Position numbers and translations under genes: made by a program | The notes under the pieces: generated by a model | What the model was told of the DNA's origin: nothing | What the model saw: only the letters and a program-made list of their open reading frames with translations | Database searches by the model: none | Shown: piece by piece, positions 1 through 11,705 of the stretch | How positions within the stretch are numbered: position 1 is the stretch's first letter | Layout of the letters: each line of letters starts with the position of its first letter | From: Capra hircus | Lineage: Eukaryota; Chordata; Mammalia; Artiodactyla; Bovidae | Assembly: GCF_001704415.2 (NCBI RefSeq) | Contig: NC_030836.1 | Span: 24,278,001 to 24,342,000, forward strand | Length of the DNA stretch: 64,000 bases | Reading direction: 5' to 3'

Positions 1-48
1 GCTCTAGATGGAGGCAGCACATGCTCTGAAGAAAACAAAAAGCAAAAT

Positions 49-121
49 ATTGGGCTGGCCAAGAAGTTTGGGTTGTTCTGTAAGACGCTTTGGAAAAACC
101 CAAATGAACTTTTTGGCCCAT
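49..121. mobile_element. Mariner-type ITR hairpin (MITE-like remnant)
   Basis: Two copies of the ruminant mariner terminal repeat sit almost back to back in inverted orientation. The left arm begins TTGGGCTGGCCAAGAAGTTT at 50 and the right arm ends AACTTTTTGGCCCA at 120, with only about 20 bases between. A TA precedes the left arm, as expected for Tc1/mariner insertion. The transposase-coding interior is gone, so this is an internally deleted, non-autonomous copy that would fold as a hairpin. Confidence 0.8.
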
Positions 122-901
122 CTAACAGATCTCAGTTTGAACCCTGGCCCTGCCATTTACTTTGTCAATATCTTCACCTCCAGAAGACCCAGACTTCCTC
201 CTCTATGACCTGGTGCTGATCAACACCCAGGCCCCTAACGCCTTTCGTGGGGACCAAACCAGAACTCCAGGCACGGAGGAGATAACCAGCTCCTGTCAGC
301 TGTAGGGCGGGATCCAGGGACTTTGCAAAGACCACAGGAAGGAGAGAAAGGCCCACAATATGAAAAAGATGATGAAGCTCTAGTGCAAGAGCTCGCTGCC
401 ATAAGTGGGCAGGGTCCCGGGGGAGAAGCAGCTTCTACAGACGGTGCCAGGTGCAAGGCCAATCATTCGAGGTAAAGAGAGGGAAACAGGAACCCCATAA
501 AGAAGGCTCCGAGGGGATTTAGTAGCACTCAGAATGTCAGGGGTTGAGTTTCACCCCACGGCACCTTTGTCCCATTTTGGTAACTCATTCCCTCAACAAG
601 TGGGTGGTCCCCTGAGTAAGCGTGAAATTCCTCCTTTGGCTCCAGGGGCTGGTTGAGCTACCAAGCCCGGAGCTCTGGCCCGGATGCCCTCTACCCTCAT
701 TGTTAGCATAGGCACCAGCATGTCTGCTGGCCTCAGCTGCACAAAGGCCTCGCTCCTCCAAGGCTCCACCAGAGAGAGCTGCTGACACTTGGTCCACAGC
801 CTCCTGGCTTTTGCCAAAGATTGCAGCAAAGTCATTCTGCTGTTCTGTTTACCAGAAGATAAGAGTACCGTAAACATCAACAGAATTCAGCATATCATAT
901 A
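122..901. other. NAV2 intron, no feature recognised
   Basis: No exon or clear recent repeat is seen. A short stretch around 131-165 (TTTGAACCCTGGCCCTGCCA) weakly resembles a MIR core but is too short to call. Confidence 0.4.
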
Positions 902-943
902 CAGCTCAGCCTATCATACACAGCTCAGCCTATCATACAGCTC
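902..943. repeat. Short tandem repeat, about 20-bp unit
   Basis: The motif CAGCTCAGCCTATCATACA is repeated about two and a half times (902-943), with a partial copy just before. This is a local duplication of no known family. Confidence 0.75.
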
Positions 944-1004
944 ATGAAAATACTGGCGAACACAAGCTGAAAAGCTGTAACAGTGGGCTCCAGGGATTTT
1001 GCTA

Positions 1005-1205
1005 AAGCACTTTACATTCATTATCCCACACACTTCTGTTAGACTATAAGGTACAAACTATCAATGTTCCCTTTTACAGATGTGAAAACTGAGGCTTACA
1101 GAGGCTATGGTGACCTGCCCACGGTGCCAGAGATAATAAACAGAGCTGGATTTGAAGCTAGATCTGCATGGTTCTAAAACCCAAGCTCTCATTCTATGTA
1201 AGAGA
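1005..1205 (-). mobile_element. MIR SINE, reverse orientation
   Basis: The sequence reads as an inverted MIR: CACTTTACATTCATTATCCC, then TTTTACAGATGTGAAAACTGAGG, then a degraded copy of the core with ACCCAAGCTCTCAT. It is old and diverged. Confidence 0.65.
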
Positions 1206-1289
1206 AGAGGCAAAGAGGCTCTCAAGGAATTACAGTCAAATAAGAACTCAGAACTCCCAACTGCTATGCAAAAAGCCCAGGACACCTTT

Positions 1290-1400
1290 TTTTTTTAAAA
1301 AAAAGTTATTTTGTCTTGGAGTATAGCTGATGAATAAAGTTGTTATAGTTTCAAGTGAACAGCGAAGGGACTCAGCCACACATTCTCCCTCCAAACTGCC
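1290..1400 (-). mobile_element. L1 LINE 3' end fragment, reverse orientation
   Basis: A T-rich start is followed by TTGGAGTATAGCTGATGAAT, a stretch like GTTGTTATAGTTTCAAGTG and ACAGCGAAGGGACTCAG. This is the reversed tail of mammalian L1 elements, next to a poly(T) that would be the reversed A-tail. Confidence 0.65.
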
Positions 1401-2249
1401 CTCCCAAAACTCGGGACACGTTTTAATGGAATCAAAGTATTCTCCATGTAATTATAGAAAAGCTGGGGTAGGGAGGAAGTCCCAGACAGGGCATTGACTG
1501 GCTGCCCTAGGTCTAGAGTTGTTGGTGGAGGAAGATGTGGGGGTCTCGACACTTCCATTAACACCACCCACCCACCCACATATACTCCCAGTCACCTCCC
1601 AATACATCTTAGGTGTTTGGAAACCTGAATGCTCAGGATAGAACAACAATTGCTTCACTCAGGGCAACTTGTTAGGGGCCTGCCCTTCAGCTACCCTTTC
1701 CAGGCCAATGGGATGGGAAGGGAAGGAAGCCCAGGTCAGGAAACAAACACTCAGAATCAGCTCTGGGACCCAAAAACAGTTCCACCCTAGCAAACTAGCC
1801 ACCCCAGGCACACATGTGAGCAGCTAATGCCAAGCCTGGGTCAGCCTTAACACACCGGGGTGGGGACTCCAGGACTCCAGCAGCCCCAGGCCAACTTCCA
1901 GACTACTGACCTTCCCACGTTTGACTTTCACTTGGGCTTCCACCTCCTCCCTCAACCACGTACAGATCCAATGAGCAACAAATCCAGTCACAGATTCATC
2001 TAGAGTCCAAAAGCCTCAAAGAGATTAGCAAACTCTCAGATAGGTCTTGCTGCCAAAGTGCAGTTCTTTTTGATGCCACCCCTCTCCAGAAATGAGCCGA
2101 ATCGGAGAGGCCCAGGCAGGCCATGCTTGCAAGTATCATGTGTACGCTGGCGCGTCCTCCACAATAAAAAGTGCCCTTCATCCAGCTGAACCCACATTTA
2201 AACTTACAGATAAAACCATCCTGAGCCATCTGCCAAGTCCAACAAGGAA
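1401..2249. other. NAV2 intron, no feature recognised
   Basis: Unique-looking sequence. I see no exon-like frame with splice sites and no recognisable repeat. Confidence 0.4.
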
Positions 2250-2430
2250 GGCAGAGTGGTGGCCAGTCCCAGCTCTGCCTAGTGTCTGCGTGACCTTGAG
2301 TGCATTCCTTAGCCTCTCCTGGCTCCCACTGCCTCACCTCAAATAAAAAATAATATTGTTGGCTTCGCAAGAAAAATTAAATGAGACAATGTCTGTTAGA
2401 TGCCTGGCCAGTAGTAGGTGGCAATGAACA
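2250..2430 (+). mobile_element. MIR SINE
   Basis: Contains the MIR core order: CCCAGCTCTGCCTAGTGTCTG, CGTGACCTTGAGTG, AGCCTCTCCTGG, then AAATGAGACAATGTC and GCCTGGCCAGTAGTAGGTGG near the 3' end. Confidence 0.7.
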
Positions 2431-3213
2431 GTGTTTCCTCTCCCCCTTGTCCGTCTTAAAAATAGAAATGTTCCTCTTTGGGGAGCTTTAGAGCAGTCCT
2501 AACAAACAAGAAAAGGACTCCTACTTAAATCTATGCCATCTCTCCTGGAGCCTAGTTTCCAGAATTTAAAACAAAAAACAAAACCCGGTAATTTGCAGTA
2601 TTAGTAAACACAACCACAAGTTCACCCGGCTTCTTAGATTCCAAACAAAACCAACTGAAGTCATTTTAATCAGAGCCCTCTGCACCACCAGCAGTCCTTG
2701 CCCGGGTCCCAGTGTTGCCTCTCTCCAGTTCTCCCGCTCCCCAACCCCACCCCAGGCTCAAAGGTCTCCCCCTAAAAGCTGAAATAAGGACCGAAGAGAG
2801 CCAGTGTTTTGGTCTCAGCAGCCTCATTTGATAAGATGGTCTGGAATATACTGACATTACCCAAATGTCCAGGTGAACCAAGGACATTTGCTCTAGCTGC
2901 CTTTAGGACTATCAGGGTTAAAATAAAAAGGGATGAGGGTGAGAAGGAAAAGGATGATGAGTTTCCAGACCCGTGACCACCCACCCCCCACCACCAACTA
3001 CGTAGTCCACGGCAATTTTGGCAGCTGTGCCACTGGCTGCTCTGCCCTGCTTTCTAGTACCACCCAGGGCAGCAGGAGCACCACACCATGCCCCAGGCCC
3101 TAGGAGTTTCAGAATATCGTCCTACCTTGTCAGGTTCCTAGGCCAGAGCATTCTACATTGTGATCCTTGGAGAAAGCAGACAAAGAAGCTGAATGAATCT
3201 CACGATGGCAATT

Positions 3214-3244
<31 letters not shown>

Positions 3245-4974
3245 GCAGGCAGGCAGGCAGCCGAGCCAGCCCACACCGGGACAGGGAATCCCAGGCACCA
3301 GCAATCGGCTACTAAAGTACCCACTACAAGGGGATCTCCATTCCCCTGCCCGGGAAAGAAACCGGATCCACGGACAAAATTAACCCCTAAAGTGCCAAAG
3401 GAGCGAGGGGTCAGCCCAGAGTGCTGGTATCAAGTCAGCTGTGAAAAGTTTCAGCAAAGCAAAAGCTAACACCAAACTTGGAAACTGTTACCGTAAAGCA
3501 CCTAGTGGAAGGGCCCTCACATAGTCCCAAGGGAGCCAGGAACAGTTGGTCAACCTGAATAAAATCTAGATGTGAAAGGATATTCTAAACACCCGTGGAC
3601 TGTGCCAAAATGTCAGGAAGAGTCTCTCGGTCAATGCTGTGGCTGTTAACAATGACACAGAAATCGCTGACAGTAACATTTCTTAACTACTTCCACCCAC
3701 AACTGAATGCGGAGCATTTGATAGAAATGATTAGCCTACAGAGATAACTGCGGAACCTGGAAAGGAAGAGACACCTATTTGTACAGTTAACAATGACGCA
3801 AATTATTTCTGGTGATGTCAATTTTGAGGCAGTGCCAACAAAAATAAGCATTAATTTTTGTTGTTTTTTTTTTTTTAAAGGAAGCTCGGTGTATACATGG
3901 CTACTTTAAACATTATGGTATACAAGCTGGGAGGGGAGGTGGGATGGGAGAGAGTCCCAGTTCTGGGATAGGAAGGGGTTGCACCAACTAATCCCTATTA
4001 AAACCTGTAATCAAGGAATTCAGGAGAAACTATGTAAACAGATGCTGAGAACAATGAACAACTGTTTTACTAGTGAAAATTCAAAAGCAAAATAATGTCA
4101 GAGCCACAAGTCTTTATTTTAAAATGAAGGACTAAGAGGCTCTCCAAAAGCCCTATTCCCTCTCCAAATATCCTGCCAGTTGGCTCCCGGCTGCTTTCAA
4201 AGGCTTTCCCAGAGAAAGACTCTCCCCCTGGCCTGGGCTGCCTCTCCAATCAGAGTTCAGGGTTGGGGGACGTGGGGAGGGGGGAGGGGGTTCTCTGTGT
4301 GTGTGTGTCTGGGGAGGGGAGAGGGTAGGCAAGGAAGCAGTAACTGGCCGAGAGCAAGGTCTCAGAGTGGTCAACGTTTGCTCAGCAAACAAAAGCCTTT
4401 CAAAGGGGGAATGAAGAGCCACCCCCACCCCAAAAAGGAGACAATAAAAGGTCAGCTCAGAAAGGAAGTGAGGGTCTAGTGGGGCTTCCCAGGTGAAAGA
4501 AAAAGCAAGTGTGTCCAGGAGCCGAGATTGTAATCTTGAAGGAGTCTCAACCAAAGTTAATCATTCACCTCTCATCCCTTAGGGCCCTCCCCCAGGTGAA
4601 AACCTATGGCCAGAGCCTGTCTCTGCAGTGGCGAATGGAAGGCTGAGGCCGGGATGCTGAGGGGTGGGTTCAAGGGAGGGCAGTGTAGCCCAGATTTACT
4701 GAGACAAAGTCAGGATGGACCCAAACTCTGGCTGACAAAGATGCTTTAAACCATCCCTGTCTCTGAAACTGAATTTATCTTTACAACATGACTTATTTGA
4801 GAATCTGGCTGACCTCTGGGTTACTTTAGGTGGAATGAGACTACATATATGGAGACATACATACAGAAAGACACATATACAATCTCCACTGTTTGCTGCA
4901 GTTGTTCTTTGTTATAAGCTAATATAATATGTAAACATCCACATTAATTGCCAAGGTAACTAAGGGATTTATTT
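2431..4974. other. NAV2 intron with a microsatellite and low-complexity tracts
   Basis: Apart from the CAGC/GGCA microsatellite at 3,218-3,260, a T-run near 3,865-3,878 and a G/A-rich stretch with a short GT run near 4,260-4,330, I see no gene or recognisable element. The open frames of 120-133 codons here lack splice signals and family similarity. Confidence 0.45.
3218..3260. repeat. (CAGC)n/(AGGC)n compound microsatellite
   Basis: About six CAGC units run directly into about four AGGC units. A tetranucleotide tract like this is a likely length polymorphism. Confidence 0.9.
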
Positions 4975-5480
4975 ATTTAACTGATATTACCGAGCCCCTG
5001 CTATGCAAGCCAACAAAATAGACAAAATATTCCTTACTCAAATGGAACTTACTGTTCAGTGGTAGAACTATACAATCAATGAGACAAAACGTAAATTGTA
5101 GAGTACACTATAGTGATCAGTGCTAAGGAGAAAAAAGTAATGTAGGAAAGAGGCTGTGATTTGTCAAGGAGCGTGTCTGAAATTTTACACAGGGTAGCTA
5201 GGGAAGGTCTCCTGAACGGATGAGTCCTGCAGATCTGAAAGAAGTGGGACAGCTGGTTAGGTGACTATCTGGAGGTAAGAGCCTTCCGAGAGAGGGAAAG
5301 GTCAGCGCAAAGGTCCTGAGACAGGATACAACTTACACATTCAAGAACCACGTGTGGCAGGAGCAGAGTGAGCAGGGAAGCAAAGGAAGCCAAGGAGGTC
5401 AGGTCAGAGGGTTTGGGAGGAGGGTCCCTGAGGAGAGCCTGGCAAGTCGCTGTAAGCATCTTGGCTTTTCCTCTGAGAAA
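4975..5480 (-). mobile_element. L2 LINE fragment, reverse orientation
   Basis: Reads as the reversed L2 3' region: CCCCTGCTATGCAAGCCAAC, a degraded AACTTACTGTTCAGTGG, AGTGCTAAGGAGAAAAA, GGGAAGGTCTCCTGAACGG, GCGCAAAGGTCCTGAGACAGG, then AGCAGGGAAGCAAAGGAAGCC. The order matches other L2 copies in this window. Confidence 0.65.
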
Positions 5481-6151
5481 GGACGCACTGGCAGGGGAAT
5501 AAAGGAACTTCCTCTCATGTACAAGTTTCCATAAATCTCCTTCAGCACTAAATATATAATCTCAATTATGCACAACTTTTTCAAGGGTGACTTTATTACA
5601 TGAGACAATGCAGTTTAAAAGGGTCTCGGTCCTGTTCCTGCTGTTAAAAGGTCCCATCTTTAATATGAAACGCTCTGAATTCTCTGCATCTGCAGGGTAA
5701 GGTTTAGGTAGGGCTTTCCCATGCTCTGAAAGGCAGCACACACTATAGCTAAGAGTTCCGGCAATCGGAGGAGATAAAGAAAGGAAGGCAGGTCAGCCAA
5801 CCCTGTGGGAGCAGATGCCCTTTGGCTCTTTTCAAACAGCCAGTCTTCCCCTGTCATTTCTGACCCTGGTTTCCAAACAGGCCAGATTCCAAAGACCTTC
5901 TAGGACACATAACATTTTTCTCCACAGAAACAATGTTATCAATGATGTCAAGGTTCTCAGGTTAACTTACAGAGCTATTTTTTAAACCAAAATGCAGCTG
6001 ATCAACTCTACCCAGGTATCAAAGAGCAGAATAAAACTGCATTCTTAGAATACGGCAGGTAATTACAGAATACATAAAACCACTGAAATGAATCTAAAAA
6101 AGACGTTCACTTATTTCTATAAATACTTTTATTAAAATAATACTAACGAGT
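5481..6151. other. NAV2 intron, no feature recognised
   Basis: AT-rich intron sequence with no recognisable repeat or exon. Confidence 0.4.
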
Positions 6152-6346
6152 CTACTTTGTTCCTTCTTCAACATCATCAGTTTTTGCCCTTTTTACCAGC
6201 TCTTCCCTACTAACTGGCCAAGGAAATATATCACCAATTTCATCAGATAAAATTTTCTTTAACCCCACGTCCATATTCCCCTCCATGACTATGTCACAGC
6301 AGAACACGTCAAAGAAGCCGTCTACATTCCAGCTTCCATGGTCCAC
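6152..6346 (-). other. Small open frame with nearby poly(A) signal, unrecognised
   Basis: A 64-codon frame on the NAV2 strand ends GDIFPWPVSREELVKRAKTD...EEGTK and a TAG stop. An AATAAA lies about 20 bases past the stop (6,133-6,128). The composition is charged and hydrophilic and looks more protein-like than most frames in the window. A possible acceptor (TTCTGCTGTGACATAG) falls inside the frame, so it could be an intronic terminal exon, a scrap of a retrocopy, or chance. I do not recognise the peptide as NAV2 or any other family. No A-tail or target-site duplication is visible, which weakens the retrocopy reading. Confidence 0.2.
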
Positions 6347-7029
6347 TGTCTCCTCCCCCTGCCAGGCAGACTTGTGTTCACATCACCCCACTGAAACTGT
6401 TTTGTTTCTCCCAAGAACATCAATGGTTTAATTTTTGCCAGTGATCCTTCTGCTACCTAAGCGTTCAGCAGCACATAGCCAGGTTTGGCAGCTTCTTCCT
6501 TCTGGAATGGGTCTCTTCACAGGTTTCCATGCCATCATCTGCACCTGGTTACTTCCTCCCTCCCTGGCTGTGCCTCTGTGTCCTTTTGCTCAAGCTCCTC
6601 CTCTCCAGACCCCTCGGGCTCTGTCTCTTGTCCCCTGCTCTTTCCTACCTAGCCTTTCCCTAGGTGATCTCATGCACAGCTTCAAAGACTAGGCACAGAC
6701 CACTCTGAAGTTTGCTTCTCTATCCTGAGCCCCTTGGGGGCACACAACACATCTCAAATCTAATGCATCTCAGAGAAAACGATTGTTTCCAACTTCTAAT
6801 TTGTGTGCATTCCACTCCCAAATTGGAATCCTCCCCTTCCCAGTCAATGTACCATTGACCCATCAGTCATCTATTAATCAGTGTTTCCTTCATAGCTCCT
6901 ATAAAATCCCCTAGCAAGTTCTTTTGCCTATACATCTCCAACACACCTTGAACCTGATCACTCTTCAGCCTCTACAGTAAGATAAACTTGGTCCAAGCCA
7001 CTATTGCCTCTCTCCTTCAACAACCACCT
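6347..7029. other. NAV2 intron, no feature recognised
   Basis: Pyrimidine-rich intron sequence without a recognised element. The 85-codon frame at 6,435-6,692 has no family similarity. Confidence 0.4.
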
Positions 7030-7600
7030 CCTTGATTGCTCAGCCTTCCTTCTTGCTCTGCTAGGATCCCTCACCCCCACGGCAGTGACAGTGATCTTAC
7101 TCAAACAGACATCGGGTCAAGTTGCCTTTCTGCCTAAAACCCTCCAGTAGCTACCCGGGGAAACCCAGAATAAAATCCAAATTCATTAGGATAAAATCCA
7201 AATTTGTTCCTTCGGCCTAAAAGGAATCTGACTACGCCTGCCTACTCCCTCTGCCACTCTGCGCCTCTCCTTCATGAAGTTCAAGTACAGGGCCCACATG
7301 GGCCTTGGCACACACTAGGTCTCTTTCTGTTTCATAGGCCCTGCGCTGAGTTCCACTTGCCTGTGATGCTCTCCGTCCACATCTCCCCACGTTCGTCTCC
7401 TTCTTCTGGTTCAGGTCGTGGGTGGGATGTCACCTTCTCAGGGATTCCCTCTAGACTCTGGGCCAGTTACCTTCCATAACACCCCATGGTACTTAACCAG
7501 TCAGTGCATTATTTGTTTATTTTCAAAGAAAAAAAAAAAAAAAAGCCAGTAAGCTCCTTGAGGGCAGGAGTGCTGTCTGCTTTCCTTCTGAGAGATCTCC
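7030..7600 (+). mobile_element. L2 LINE 3' region
   Basis: L2 landmarks appear in sense order: CTAAAACCCTCCAGTAGCTACC, AGAATAAAATCCAAATTC, CTGCCTACTCCCTCTGCCAC, AGTTCCACTTGCCTGTGATGCTC, GATGTCACCTTCTCAGGGAT and, after an A-run at 7,530-7,545, AGTAAGCTCCTTGAGGGCAGG. The 91-codon frame at 7,204-7,479 belongs to this repeat. Confidence 0.75.
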
Positions 7601-8344
7601 CAGGGCCAAGGGTAAGAAAAGATGTTACCCATCAGTAACAGGTGATCCTGGTGCCGTATCGGTGAAGATGCTGTCAGTCTGGAGATGTTGTCAGTGTGGC
7701 TTGACTCCTCCATTTCCCCCGTTCTTTGCTGGGGCTCAGAATCTATCTGATAAGTGAAAAATCTCCCTTTCCTGCTGAGGGGCTTATGGCTTATTCTTTG
7801 CATTTACAGAGTGGGTCCCACTCTCCTTTTCCAGGGAGGAGGTGATACTGTCCTTCAATCTTACTATAAAGACAGAATGAGCCACATTTCAGTGTCGGAT
7901 ATTTTATCTTGAGGGGCGGCAATTTCTGTTACCTTCAATTGGCTAATTCTTGGGGTTTGTCTGGAGCTCACACTTGTGGGTCCTCACACGTGAAAGCACA
8001 CACACTCCTCTGTCTCTAAACAAAAGGCTTCATTCACCAGGAAGAGTATCCACTCTGTTATCTGTGTTTACCTCCCTCCCATTCTGAATCTGAAACTGCA
8101 GGCTTGTTAACAAAACCTTGGACAGGGGAGGCTAGAGAACATGACCCCAGGTGCCAGCATCTTTGGCTTAAAATCATAAACCTAGACTTTTCATCCTCGA
8201 TCCAACATCAGAGATGCCTTTTCTAACAGGGTGCCAATCAACAACAAACCAACTCCCAAATGGCAGCATTTCCAACAAAAGACACATGAGGTCAAAGCTA
8301 TTTTCAATGATAAACAACAATTCAGATTTATACCCTTTACTGTC
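7601..8344. other. NAV2 intron, no feature recognised
   Basis: No exon or clear element is seen. Confidence 0.4.
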
Positions 8345-8560
8345 TATGCATCTCAATTCTCACAACTGGGTGGATACATTCATCTTTGTGTCATAGAAAA
8401 ACAAACTGGAACTCAGATAACCTAGTTGTCTTGCTCACAGTCAAAAAACTATAAGGGACCCAGAGCCTCAGAGGACAAATCCTGCCCATTTTCCATGACC
8501 CACGAGCTCAGAGTAGCAAACATTGCCAGGTTACTGTGCCACAAGATGCCACCACGACAT
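8345..8560 (-). mobile_element. MIR SINE, reverse orientation (degraded)
   Basis: Degraded reversed MIR: TCAATTCTCACAACTGGGTGG, TCATAGAAAAACAAACTGGAACTCAG, TAGTTGTCTTGCTCACAGTCA. Confidence 0.5.
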
Positions 8561-8829
8561 TCAGTGGGTCAGGGGCACTGTTAACAGGTTACCTAGAGTC
8601 CTTTAGCTGCTTCTAATATTGTTGGGCTCGGCCCAATTTAGACTTTTACCAAATGCTATGACATCATGGTTTCTACAAGGAAGGTCGTTCTGGATGCTAT
8701 GGGAAAAGTGATAAGATAAATAAACAGGGTATAGGGAAAGAGAGTCACCGGAGGCATTTCCTTTAAATAGAGTGGTCAGAAAAGGCATCTCTGCAAGTGA
8801 TATTTAAGCTATTCTCCTTAAAATATCGG

Positions 8830-8995
8830 CTGGATGCTGACCTTTATGCATCAGGCACTGTGCTGGGGAAACAGCAGTATGCAAAAGAGAAATGGTCTCC
8901 CTCTCTTCTTCATGGAGGTTATCGTGTGGGATTTGTGGGGATTTCAGACATTCAAATAAAGAAACAAATGCATTTAATTGCAAGCCACAATACAT
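8830..8995 (-). mobile_element. L2 LINE 3' end, reverse orientation
   Basis: Contains ATGCATCAGGCACTGTGCTGGGGAAACAGCAGTATGCAAAAGAG and CTTCATGGAGGTTATCGTGTGGG, the reversed L2 3' terminus. Confidence 0.7.
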
Positions 8996-10439
8996 GACAT
9001 GAAAGAAAAGCATAGTAAGCTGTGGAGCACATCAGAGGAGAAAGAGATTACTGCTTATAAAGTCAGAATAAATCTGTGCCCAGGCCGCCTGTACAGGAAT
9101 GCCGTGCAATGCTAACAGTTGACAATTTGGTGCAACATTTTAAATTTGTGCCTATTTATAGCTTTCCACATAATAAAATCGAGATCATCCCATAAAACCC
9201 CATGCCAAACACCCCAGGCTAATAATAACAGCCACAAAGATTCCTATCATTGTCCCCACAGCCAATAAGGAGTAACGGCAGACTGGAAGGTTAGTGCGTC
9301 TGGTGTTTGGGGAATAATTCAGTTAGGCCTTCCTGCATCTGTGGTCATGGTAATAAATCCGGTTACCTAGAAGAAAAAACACCCAAGAAGCAAATCCACT
9401 TGGTAATTTGGTCTTTTAAAAAACAAAACATTAAAGGAAATTGAAAACAATACCATTGGCCATAAGGGGTTGGATGCATAGGGAAAACTCCAAGAGTTCA
9501 AATATTTATTTTTCAGCTGGGATATTATCTATCTCTATGAAGATGGATTAACAAAATATTTCAAAGCCACCCTGGCCTTTTTTTAACACATGGCTCCAGC
9601 TGCAAGGACATCCTTGAGTGTGTCCGGTGTAGGGTGAGATAATGAGCCGGGGACAGGGAAAGAAGCTGGAAAGGGAACACTAGGGGCTAATCACGGGCAG
9701 CCTTGAGCAGCTGGGATTTAAGCCAGCGGTTGGTTGGGAGACTCCAGTCTTATGTTACTCCACACACCCAAGGCTCTCCCTCTGGCCCCAGGTCACTCAG
9801 CTCTCAGGCTGGAGGCGTCCCGCAGAGCAGTAGAGAAGACACTAATCAGGGCTGAGTGCAGCTCAATCACTGCCTGCTGGAAGCTCTCAGATTGCTGGCC
9901 TGTTCAGTGAGCTGACCGCCACCCCAGATGTTCTCTAAGACCCCTCTAAGCAGGAACACCTTTGCAAGTCTACACCGCTAGATCTTCTGCTGAAATCCCT
10001 CTGCAAGAGAAAATTCATTCGCCTTCTGGGTTTGTGCTCCCTCTGTGTCCTGCTGGGGACAGCCCCTGAATGGACTGTAGACTTGCTAGGTGTCAGGTGT
10101 TATCCTCAAGCTGTAAAAACCTCATCCCATAGAACCTTTCTCACAACATTGAGTCTCTTGTAAGAAAAGCTGTCCTGGCCCTTAGTTTGGTGTTTCATTG
10201 TTTCGCTTCTGAGTTTATAGGGAGTATAAAGTAGGTTCACAATCTCTGAACCACAATCTTGTCTAAGTCAAAGGGAAAAAAAAAGTTTGGCCAAGAGCCC
10301 AACACATTCTAGGTATTTGTCTAGCGGAGAGGGTAGCTAAAAAGTTAGAGTGGTTAAGAATTACATTCTTTCCACTTGACCATCAGTCTCTCAGAGGAAA
10401 ACTGTTTTCAATGAAGGAAGAGAAATAAAACAGTTACTG
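8996..10439. other. NAV2 intron; possible conserved non-coding stretch
   Basis: No exon or recent repeat. About 9,060-9,600 is repeat-free and AT-rich. It carries motifs common in enhancers, including a perfect MEF2-type site CTATTTATAG at 9,152-9,161 and a CCAATAAGG. Conservation cannot be judged from one sequence. Confidence 0.3.
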
Positions 10440-10479
10440 CCACATAGTAAGTGTTTACAAATTTTGCTACAGGTACTGA

Positions 10480-10680
10480 AAACCAACTGTGTGCCACGGA
10501 TGTCCACTGTTGATATCAAAACTCAGAATAGTCTAGTAAGATAGATTTTTTTTTTTTAAATTATCCTCAATTCACAGACGGTCTACAGCTCTGCAACGGG
10601 AGATAAGCTATGGAAGGTCTCAAAGCTAATCAGTGCTAAAGAACAGGTCGGCCATATTCCTAAGTCAGTATCCTTCTTGG
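10480..10680 (-). mobile_element. MIR SINE, reverse orientation
   Basis: Reversed MIR body: ACCAACTGTGTGCCACGGATG, AATTATCCTCAATTCACAGACG, GGTCTCAAAGCTAATCAGTGCTAA. It is interrupted by a T-run. Confidence 0.5.
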
Positions 10681-10719
10681 GATTTCTTTTTAAGCTCTCA
10701 TGTTTATTGAATTCTTATA

Positions 10720-10910
10720 ATGGCAGTTAGGTGCTAAATTCTCCAATCTTATCTTATTCTTCTGACATTCCCTATACAGTAGGTATTATCTCCTATGTAC
10801 TAGGAATTATTATCCCTAATATAACATAAGGATGTTGAGAAGCAGTGGGGTAAGTAACTTGCCCAAGGGCACACTGCTGCTAAGACCCTATTAAGCAGAG
10901 GCTGTGATTG
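10720..10910 (-). mobile_element. MIR SINE, reverse orientation
   Basis: Contains TAGGTATTATCTCCTATG, AGTGGGGTAAGTAACTTGCCCAAGGGCACACTGCTGCTAAG and AGCAGAGGCTGTGATTG. This is a clear reversed MIR core. Confidence 0.75.
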
Positions 10911-11705
10911 TAATCACCCTCATCACCTCTGAATTTTGGCCTTGAGCCTGGTACTTGGCACACTGGGGACAATCTTCTTCATCACCAACAGTCACTTCGC
11001 CCACTGAGTGTTAAGTACACTGACAACAGCCTATACCGATGGGCCCTGTATTTTCTCCCCTTCCTCCTTCCCTTCCTATAGGAGTAGTTGGCTCCAAGGG
11101 TAGGTAGCATCACAGGAGATCCCATTTCTGTACTTTTCCTAAAGTTTAGAGAGAAAGACAAAAACTCTCATTCAATTCAGAGTGCAGTGCAGACTGACAC
11201 TAAATTTGCAGGTTCAGCTGCACACAGCTAGCTGCACCCAGACAGAAACTCCATTCTTCAGGCAACCTTTTCCCAAACACGGTACCAGGAACAATGGGAT
11301 GCAGGGACGAAAAGTGTGTGAATGGTTCAGGGCAGCCCCATCACCAGTAGCCAGAACATACTTAAGACTATGTTCTTCTCACAATGCCCAAGAGTGTCAT
11401 CTGCACGCACAAATGTCAGAATTATAAGGAAAGTATAGAATACAGTCTTTATTTGCAGCTCACAGTAGCATGCAAACATTTAGCTCCAAGAACGGCCTCT
11501 GCATTGTTCTTTGTGATGACAAAAGGAGTGGGACACCCTGAAAAACCCTCAGTGGGGAAAGAGTTCATCTAATTATGGCTCCACTATAGAATGGAAAGCT
11601 GTCAAAAATGATGCTGATGGATCCTGATATAAAAAGATGTTTACACGGTGGGGTCAAGCTACAAAAGTAGAAGATAAAAACTTGTTTCATTTTTTAGTTG
11701 TTATA
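10911..11705. other. NAV2 intron, no feature recognised
   Basis: No exon or recent repeat recognised. Confidence 0.4.
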
